Below, in pieces: positions 58,404 through 64,000 of a stretch of DNA of 64,000 nucleotides (position 1 is its first letter; every line of letters begins with the position of its first letter). The position numbers and the translations under genes were made by a program. Location: assembly GCA_016192905.1 (NCBI GenBank), contig JACPTG010000001.1, positions 483,005 to 547,004 of the forward strand, given 5' to 3'. This DNA comes from Candidatus Woesearchaeota archaeon (GTDB lineage Archaea > Nanobdellota > Nanobdellia > Woesearchaeales > UBA10216). Below the pieces are notes generated by a model. That model was not told the DNA's origin. It did no database searches and saw nothing but the letters and a program-made list of their open reading frames with translations.

Positions 58404-59693
58404 ATGGCTGAAAACACTATAATTATCGGCGCGTATTGGGGCGATGAGGGAAAGGGCAAGATAGTAGACCTGCTTGCCGCAGACGCTGACTGGGTGGCGC
58501 GATTCAACGGAGGCGACAATGCAGGCCACACGATCGTGGCTGAAGGGAAGAAGACAATACTCCACATCCTGCCCTCAGGCGCGGTGCAGGGCAAAAACGT
58601 TGCAATCGGGCCAGACGTGTTCGTAAACCCTGAAGCCCTCCTGAAAGACCTGCAGTCAGTAAAGGATTACAAAGGCAGAATTGTCGTAGATGAAAGGGCG
58701 CACGTGATAATGCCCTACCACCTCACGCTTGACGACGGCGGAAAATTAGGCACAACAAAAAGGGGCATAGGGCCTGCGGCAGAGGACCGGGCATCAAGGA
58801 CAAGGGACATTACATTCTCAGACCTTATTTCTGAAAAATTCAAAGAAAAGCTGCATGGAGTGCTGAAAGAGAAGGAGCTCATGCTGAGAAATACCGGACT
58901 CAACAGCATGGCTGACTACGAGAACGAAATATACAGGACAAGCAATGAGTATGCCTCCAGAGTGAGGCAACTGACCGGCAACGCAGGGCTTGAACTCCAC
59001 AACGCAATTCAAAGAGGGGAAAAAGTCATCCTGGAAGGGGCACAGGGAGCGTTGCTTGACATAGTGCACGGGACAAGGCCCTACGTGACGAGCAGCAACA
59101 CCACCGCAGGAGGGGCATTCGCAAACCTCGGCCTCAACCCAAGGCATTTCAAAGTTGTGGGGATTGCAAAGGCATACCCGACAAGGGTGGGCGAAGGGCC
59201 ATTCCCGACCGAACTCAAAAATGAGCTGGGAAGGAGGATACAGGAAGACGGGCATGAATTCGGGGCAACAACAGGCAGGCCAAGAAAAGCAGGCATGCCA
59301 GACTTTGTAGCCCTGAGATATTCAGCCAGGATAAATTCCTTTGACGAGATTGCAGTAACCAAGCTGGACGTGCTGGCTGGAAAGGAGTTTACAGCAGCCG
59401 TGAAGTATGAGAAAGGGGGCGAAACGACAGAAAACTTCCCATTCAGGCTTGAAGGATGGCAGCCGGTTTATGGGAAAACATATTACTTTGAAAGCTTTAC
59501 CGAGGCAGAGGCTGAGAGAATGTGCAAGGAAGGATACACAAGCCTGCCTGAAGGAATGAGGGAATACCTTGAAGACGTGGCTGCTGCCATCAAAACGCCA
59601 ATCAGCATGGTAAGCCTGAGCCCTAAAAGGGAGATAACAGTGGTAAAGGATGCGCTGGAAGAGACACGAAAATGCCTCACCTGGTTAATGTGA
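58404..59693 (+). CDS. purA: Adenylosuccinate synthetase
   Basis: The 429-residue enzyme has the GDEGKGKIVD P-loop, FNGGDNAGHTI, GTTKRGIGPAAEDRASR, and the late TTGRPRKAGMPD motif. It makes adenylosuccinate from IMP and aspartate with GTP. It follows pyrF by 6 nt and overlaps the next gene, so pyr and pur genes run together here. Confidence 0.95.
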   Translation: MAENTIIIGAYWGDEGKGKIVDLLAADADWVARFNGGDNAGHTIVAEGKKTILHILPSGAVQGKNVAIGPDVFVNPEALLKDLQSVKDYKGRIVVDERAHVIMPYHLTLDDGGKLGTTKRGIGPAAEDRASRTRDITFSDLISEKFKEKLHGVLKEKELMLRNTGLNSMADYENEIYRTSNEYASRVRQLTGNAGLELHNAIQRGEKVILEGAQGALLDIVHGTRPYVTSSNTTAGGAFANLGLNPRHFKVVGIAKAYPTRVGEGPFPTELKNELGRRIQEDGHEFGATTGRPRKAGMPDFVALRYSARINSFDEIAVTKLDVLAGKEFTAAVKYEKGGETTENFPFRLEGWQPVYGKTYYFESFTEAEAERMCKEGYTSLPEGMREYLEDVAAAIKTPISMVSLSPKREITVVKDALEETRKCLTWLM

Positions 59694-60268
59694 ACACAGC
59701 CCTAATCAGCGTGCACGACAAGACAGGAGTAAAATACCTGTATTCCGAGCTGCTCAAAGTGAACCCCGACATCAGGGTAATTTCAAGCGGCGGAACCTAT
59801 GCAGAGCTGGCAAATGTGAACGGCAAAAACCTTGTCCAGGTCTCTGATTACACCGGCTTCCCTGAAATGCCATCAGGGCTGGTCAAAACGCTTCATCCTA
59901 AAGTCCACGGAGGCATACTGGGGAATGAGGGCGAGGCGGAGTTCATGCGGCAGCATGGAATCGAGAAAATAGACCTTGTTGTGGTGAACCTTTACCCGTT
60001 CAAAGGCGAAGGCAAGTTTCATGAGGCAAGAAAAAACATTGACATTGGAGGAGTAAGCCTGATTGAAGCAGGCTGCAAGAACTTTACAAGGGTGGCTGTG
60101 CTGACAGACCCCTCAGAGTACGAACGGTTTGTTTCCCTGCTGACTGAAAACAAAGGAACAGACCTGAAGACAAGACTAAACCTTGCCCAAAGGGCTGCAG
60201 GCAGGCTAAGCAGATATCTCAAGGCCATCTCAGAATATTTTGAAGGGCTACGGGAAGGGGACATATGA
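59672..60268 (+). CDS. IMP cyclohydrolase (MGS-like domain; separate purH N-terminal part)
   Basis: The 198-residue protein has LISVHDKTGVKYLY, ISSGGTY, GFPEMPSGLVKTLHPKVHGGIL and VVVNLYPF, all features of the IMP cyclohydrolase domain of PurH. In most organisms this domain is fused to the AICAR transformylase; here it is a separate gene followed by it with 4-nt overlap. A GTG at about 59690, near the purA stop, is an alternative start. It closes the last ring step to IMP. Confidence 0.9.
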   Translation: MPHLVNVNTALISVHDKTGVKYLYSELLKVNPDIRVISSGGTYAELANVNGKNLVQVSDYTGFPEMPSGLVKTLHPKVHGGILGNEGEAEFMRQHGIEKIDLVVVNLYPFKGEGKFHEARKNIDIGGVSLIEAGCKNFTRVAVLTDPSEYERFVSLLTENKGTDLKTRLNLAQRAAGRLSRYLKAISEYFEGLREGDI

Positions 60269-61503
60269 AAAAAGACCTGAAAAAGGACTATTCAACGGTT
60301 ACTGAAGACCACTTCCCGGAAAAAATCGAGCTTAAAATTGGCGAGCAAAAGCTGGAGTACCTGAAAAGAAGATGGTCAGAAGGTGACTGGACCCGAATTG
60401 GCCTGAGGTACGGCGAGAATCCAGGGCAGGAGGCCGCGATGTATGAGCTTGTATCAGGAAGCCCTGGAGAAGGCTATGCAAAGGCAGGAATGCCGCTTGT
60501 CAGCGGAATACAGGATGCTGACATAATACAGGCCGGAAAGAGGCCGAGCATGAACAACCTTACAGATGTGGACAGCGCGCTCAACATCCTAAGGCATTTT
60601 GAAGAGCCAACTGCAATAATAATCAAGCACAACAACCCAAGCGGGGTGGCGTCAAGGGCGACAGTCAGGGAGGCGTATACTGAGGCAAACCTTTCCGACA
60701 GCATAGCAGCATTCGGAGGAGTTGCAGTATTCAACAGGAAAATAGACCACGCCACGGCTGAGGAAATCAGCAGAAACTACCTGGAGGTTGTCTGCGCCCC
60801 GGACTACGATTCGGACGCTGCCGAACTGCTGAAAAGGAAAAAAAACCTCAGGATAATCAGGATGGAAAGGATAAACCGCCTGAAAGACTTCTCCTTAACA
60901 AGGCATCTTGACATAAAGCCGCTAATAGACGGAGGACTGATGCTTCAGCAGTCAGCAAGGATGAGCATAAGCAAAGCCGAGGACTTTTTGGCGGCGAAGG
61001 CTGAACACGCCGGCAGGCTGCATGAAGTGCAGAGAAAGCCAACTCAGGCAGAATATGAAGACCTGCTGTTTGCATGGAAAGTCCAGCAGGGCGTGACAAG
61101 CAACTCGGTCATATTCGTAAAGAACAAGGCCACTGTCGCCATTGGAACAGGAGAGCAGGACAGGGTAGGGGTTGCGAAGATAGCAGCATTCAAGGCATAT
61201 GAAAAGTATGCCGCGCGGCTATCGCTTGAGAAACACAAAATGCCCTACTGGCTGCTTAACGATGAGGGAAAGAAAAAGCAAATAGACCTTGAAGTCGAGC
61301 AGCAGAAAGGAAACCTGATAAACTCTGTAATGGCGTCAGACGGCTTCTTCCCCTTCCCAGACACGGTTGAAGTTGCGGCGAAGTACGGAGTAACAGCAAT
61401 AGTCCAGCCAGGCGGCTCAATAAGAGATTACGAAAGCATAGAAGCCTGCAACAGGCACGGCATGGCAATGGTCTTCACAGGGCAGAGGGCATTCAGGCAC
61501 TGA
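60265..61503 (+). CDS. AICAR formyltransferase (separate purH C-terminal part)
   Basis: The 412-residue protein has GLRYGENPGQEAA, IIIKHNNPSGVA with the active-site Lys-His, SDSIAAFGGVAVF and a late FPFPDTVEVAAKYGVTAIVQPGGSIRD. This is the AICAR formyltransferase domain of PurH, without the cyclohydrolase part. The catalytic Asn-Asn and His are kept. It follows the cyclohydrolase gene with ATGA overlap. Confidence 0.92.
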   Translation: MKKDLKKDYSTVTEDHFPEKIELKIGEQKLEYLKRRWSEGDWTRIGLRYGENPGQEAAMYELVSGSPGEGYAKAGMPLVSGIQDADIIQAGKRPSMNNLTDVDSALNILRHFEEPTAIIIKHNNPSGVASRATVREAYTEANLSDSIAAFGGVAVFNRKIDHATAEEISRNYLEVVCAPDYDSDAAELLKRKKNLRIIRMERINRLKDFSLTRHLDIKPLIDGGLMLQQSARMSISKAEDFLAAKAEHAGRLHEVQRKPTQAEYEDLLFAWKVQQGVTSNSVIFVKNKATVAIGTGEQDRVGVAKIAAFKAYEKYAARLSLEKHKMPYWLLNDEGKKKQIDLEVEQQKGNLINSVMASDGFFPFPDTVEVAAKYGVTAIVQPGGSIRDYESIEACNRHGMAMVFTGQRAFRH

Positions 61504-61579
61504 CGTATCCAAATATCAATATTGAAAACACTGACTTCAAAAATGACGGCGGGGTTCTCAACGGCGCCAACCGTGAAAA

Positions 61580-61590
61580 GCTTTATTAAT
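61580..61590 (+). promoter_or_regulatory. TATA box of a small ORF
   Basis: GCTTTATTAAT is about 22-32 nt before the ATG at 61612, supporting that ORF as a real leaderless gene. Confidence 0.5.
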
Positions 61591-61611
61591 GCTGCCTGAT
61601 TACCCAAGCCC

Positions 61612-61851
61612 ATGACGGGGAACGATCGGGAGCAAATTTTTGCATCGTCAGTTGGAAACATGGCTGGCGATCGGCAAAGAGACCCTTATCACCTGGCAGG
61701 CCTAATAGCAGCTGGCTATGCTTCGTCAGGAACTTACATGTCCGCAGTATACGAAAGAATGAGAGGTGGTAATAGCCCCGCGATAAATCCAAATTACCTA
61801 TCACCGGAGTCGTTTATAACTCCCCACAATACTATCCCAGGCAGACAATAA
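61612..61851 (+). CDS. Small hypothetical protein
   Basis: The 79-residue ORF has a TATA box at the right distance and no larger gene on either strand. It is hydrophilic with Gly, Ser and Asn, without membrane segments. Its motif YHLAGLIAAGYASSGTYMSAVYERM suggests a short helical core. No family is recognised. Confidence 0.5.
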   Translation: MTGNDREQIFASSVGNMAGDRQRDPYHLAGLIAAGYASSGTYMSAVYERMRGGNSPAINPNYLSPESFITPHNTIPGRQ

Positions 61852-61978
61852 TGCATCAATTAATGATACGAACCATTCTTGAGGGGGTTTTCCTTGCTGT
61901 CAGCAACCGCCATAGATTGGTTACTGTTGAGTAGAGAAAAATAGAAAGGCTTATTAAGTACTGCCGCATACCATGTGC

Positions 61979-62263
61979 ATGGATGAACAGCAGTGCGTAG
62001 AACAGATTCAGGCCTGCCTTAACGGCCCTTACGACAGGAAAAGGTACGAAGACCTGATAAGTATTATAGCAGAACACCCGGATTTCACAAGAGTTGGCGG
62101 AATAGCTGGCATGGTTTATGGGGCGATAGTGGATGGCGAACTCGAGCTGGCCAAGTTGCACATTAAAGAAGGCAACAATGGCCTGGCACAGGAAGCGCTA
62201 ACCAACGCACAGAATTACTACGCCCTCGTCAGATATGAGCAGGGAGAATTAGGATTCAGATGA
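61979..62263 (+). CDS. Small hypothetical protein
   Basis: The 94-residue protein (ATG at 61979; another ATG two codons earlier) is mostly helical with charged residues: DRKRYEDLISIIAEHPDFTRVGG, then ELELAKLHIKEGNNGLAQEALTNAQNYYALV. The last part resembles a TPR-like helix pair. A TATA-like GGCTTATTAAG lies about 20-30 nt upstream. It lies between the purH and purF genes, but its function is unknown. Confidence 0.55.
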   Translation: MDEQQCVEQIQACLNGPYDRKRYEDLISIIAEHPDFTRVGGIAGMVYGAIVDGELELAKLHIKEGNNGLAQEALTNAQNYYALVRYEQGELGFR

Positions 62264-62337
62264 TTTTCTAAAGGCTAACGGGCCTGCTGTATATATTGTT
62301 TGCGGCCAGAAGGCAGATGCAAGGGGCCAGGGCAAAT

Positions 62338-62351
62338 AAACTATATATATG
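62338..62351 (+). promoter_or_regulatory. TATA box of purF
   Basis: AAACTATATATATG lies about 30-40 nt before the purF start codons. Confidence 0.55.
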
Positions 62352-62379
62352 AGCCGCATTCCAGCCCTTTCAGAATGGG

Positions 62380-63792
62380 GTGGCGCAGTTGTGCGGAGTG
62401 TTTGGGGTAATCGGAAGCAGCCAAGCTGCGGCTGAACTATACATAGCGCTAACCCACCAGCAGCACCGCGGGCAGGACGCGGCAGGAATAGCAACTTCTG
62501 ACAGCCAAGGAAAGCTTAACGTCCTGAAAAGCAGGGGGCTTGCCATTGAAATATTCAGCGAGGAAAACATAGCCAATCTTGACGGAGGGATGGGGATATG
62601 CCACAACCGCTACCCGACAGCAGGATACGGCGACGTCAAGGAATGCCAGCCATTCTTCCTTGACAAGGAAGGCATAGGAATAGCGTTCAACGGGAACATA
62701 ATCAACTACCCCTACATGAAGAAGCAGCTTGAGGCAGCAGGCAGGGAATTTGAGTCAAGCTCAGACGGGGAGCTGCTCCTCTACATCTTCCAGGAAGGGT
62801 ATGCCAACGGAGGCTTTTTTGAAGCGGTCAGAAACGTGCATGAGAAACTCATCGGAGGCTATTCAGTGGTTGGCATAATAGCAGGAGAAGGCATATTCGC
62901 CTTCAAAGACCCCAACGGGATAAGACCGCTCCTGATGGGAAAAAGGGGAACTGCATACGCGTTTGCATCAGAAAGCATAGCGCTCTCCATAGAAGGCTAC
63001 AATGATATCCAAGACCTGAAGCCAGGCGAGGCCGCATTCATCCGAAAGGACATGGAAGCTGAAAGGCGGGTCGTAACAGCAGGGGAACCAAGGCCATGCG
63101 CATTTGAATTCGTATACTTTTCAACAGTGGAATCAAAACTTGAGGGAATCCCAGTATACCAGGCGAGAAGCAGGCTCGGCCAGGCACTCGCAAGAAAAGC
63201 CAGGGAAAAATGGCCAGAGCTTGAGATAGACGTAGTAATACCAGTGCCTGACACAAGCAGGCCAGCTGCAAACGCCCTCGCAAAGGAGCTGGGAAAGCCA
63301 TACGAGGAAGGGCTTGTCAAGAACAGGTACATCGGAAGGACATTCATAATGCCCACTCAGCGAATTAGGGAGAACGCGCTCAAGCTGAAACTCAAGCCAA
63401 TCGAATCAGTAATCAAAGGCAAAAAGGTAATGGTGGTTGACGACTCCATAGTAAGAGGGACAACATCAAAAAGAATAATCAGGCTTATAAGGGACTTCGG
63501 GGCTGAAAAGGTATACCTCCTCAGCACATTCCCGCCAATAAGAAACCCCTGCCTCTACGGAATAGACTTCACAAGCGAAAAAGAGCTCATAGCCCACGGC
63601 AAGACGATAAAGGAAGTTGAGCAGCATGTCGGGGCAGACAGGCTAATCTACATGAGCCCTGAAGACCTCAAGGAATGCATCGGGCTGAAAAGCCTCTGCA
63701 TGGCCTGCATAACAGGCGAGTACCCGACACCAACCGGGCACGCAAAGGAAATGCAGACGCAAAGGCAGGAGGACTACGCAAAGATAAAATGA
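62380..63792 (+). CDS. purF: Amidophosphoribosyltransferase
   Basis: The frame encodes 470 residues from a GTG at 62380, giving MAQLCGVFG. A TTG at 62389 directly before the Cys codon would give Met-Cys, the usual Ntn-hydrolase start; otherwise a four-residue propeptide must be removed. Motifs include CGVFGVIG, QHRGQDAAGIA, GICHNRYPTAG, the PRPP loop VMVVDDSIVRGTTSKRII, and Cys-rich CIGLKSLCMACITGEYP at the end, fitting a 4Fe-4S type enzyme. It commits PRPP to purine synthesis. It overlaps purD by 4 nt. Confidence 0.94.
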   Translation: MAQLCGVFGVIGSSQAAAELYIALTHQQHRGQDAAGIATSDSQGKLNVLKSRGLAIEIFSEENIANLDGGMGICHNRYPTAGYGDVKECQPFFLDKEGIGIAFNGNIINYPYMKKQLEAAGREFESSSDGELLLYIFQEGYANGGFFEAVRNVHEKLIGGYSVVGIIAGEGIFAFKDPNGIRPLLMGKRGTAYAFASESIALSIEGYNDIQDLKPGEAAFIRKDMEAERRVVTAGEPRPCAFEFVYFSTVESKLEGIPVYQARSRLGQALARKAREKWPELEIDVVIPVPDTSRPAANALAKELGKPYEEGLVKNRYIGRTFIMPTQRIRENALKLKLKPIESVIKGKKVMVVDDSIVRGTTSKRIIRLIRDFGAEKVYLLSTFPPIRNPCLYGIDFTSEKELIAHGKTIKEVEQHVGADRLIYMSPEDLKECIGLKSLCMACITGEYPTPTGHAKEMQTQRQEDYAKIK

Positions 63793-64000
63793 GAGTCCTT
63801 GTAATAGGCTCAGGAGCAAGGGAGAACGCGATAGCTGACGCGCTGCTGCACGGCGGAACAGAACTTTACGCCTACATGAGCACAAAAAACCCGGGGATAT
63901 ACAAATACTGCAGGGGATACACAACCGGGAATTTAGAAGATGCCAAGGGAATAGGCGACTTTGCCACAGCAAACAAAGTGGAGCTTGCCGTTGTCGGGCC
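63789..64000 (+). CDS. purD: Phosphoribosylamine-glycine ligase (5' part, cut by the window end)
   Basis: The ATG at 63789 overlaps the purF stop (ATGA). The visible residues begin MRVLVIGSGARENAIADALL and continue to KVELAVVGP, the N-terminal ATP-grasp GARS pattern (GSGGREHA-like; the Gly-Gly-Arg-Glu-His is GARENA here). It adds glycine to phosphoribosylamine. The remainder of the gene lies beyond the window. Confidence 0.9.
   Translation, partial: MRVLVIGSGARENAIADALLHGGTELYAYMSTKNPGIYKYCRGYTTGNLEDAKGIGDFATANKVELAVVG

Overview
This window comes from an archaeon, most likely a DPANN-type lineage (inference). Direct signs are: TATA boxes about 25 nt upstream of start codons with little or no leader; an archaeal 5S rRNA gene with its own promoter; an AK6/Fap7-type kinase; a TadC/FlaJ-like secretion protein; archaeal beta-propeller and cysteine-cluster lipoproteins; and a bulge-helix-bulge style intron. 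Genes are tightly packed, with many 1-4 nt overlaps.

Region 1 (1-28006) is a surface-polysaccharide island. It holds a Wzx-type flippase, a GT-C-like membrane protein, GT2 and GT4 glycosyltransferases, an intein-containing NodU-type carbamoyltransferase, a Gfo/Idh/MocA oxidoreductase, a methyltransferase-cupin fusion and several SDR epimerases. Three sugar-nucleotide operons follow: rmlC-rmlB-rmlDA (dTDP-rhamnose type), gmd-rmd (GDP-deoxyhexose type), and ugd-nucleotidyltransferase-UXS-like (UDP-glucuronate/xylose type). The rml and ugd operons are each divergent from a gene fusing a ribbon-helix-helix DNA-binding domain to a degenerate sugar nucleotidyltransferase domain. At both loci an inverted repeat abuts or overlaps the fusion gene's start codon. 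This looks like an undescribed one-component, sugar-nucleotide-responsive regulator family.

Region 2 (28000-43160) is mixed. It contains the 5S rRNA, a caspase-like (clan CD) protein, an AbiE-like toxin-antitoxin pair, a short NFACT protein, the AK6 kinase, a membrane-anchored HTH regulator, two lipoproteins, a polysaccharide deacetylase, and a pilus-like cluster with a two-domain T2SSF protein. Two genes carry single-base frameshifts in homopolymers, and a vapB with a wrecked vapC precedes carA.

Region 3 (43165-64000) is a nucleotide-biosynthesis region: carA, Nudix, GDPD, Nudix, a LAGLIDADG homing endonuclease, carB, a small ORF, pyrD, pyrK, an anion permease, pyrC, pyrE, then toxin-antitoxin genes, a LOG-like protein, pyrF, purA, a split purH (two genes), two small ORFs, purF and the start of purD. 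carB is interrupted by a 21-nt insert with an in-frame stop. Its ends fall exactly at BHB-type cleavage positions, and its removal restores the universal CarB motif. The homing endonuclease gene lies directly upstream and reads in frame into carB. The carB intron with its adjacent endonuclease, and the paired RHH-nucleotidyltransferase regulators, are the most notable findings.
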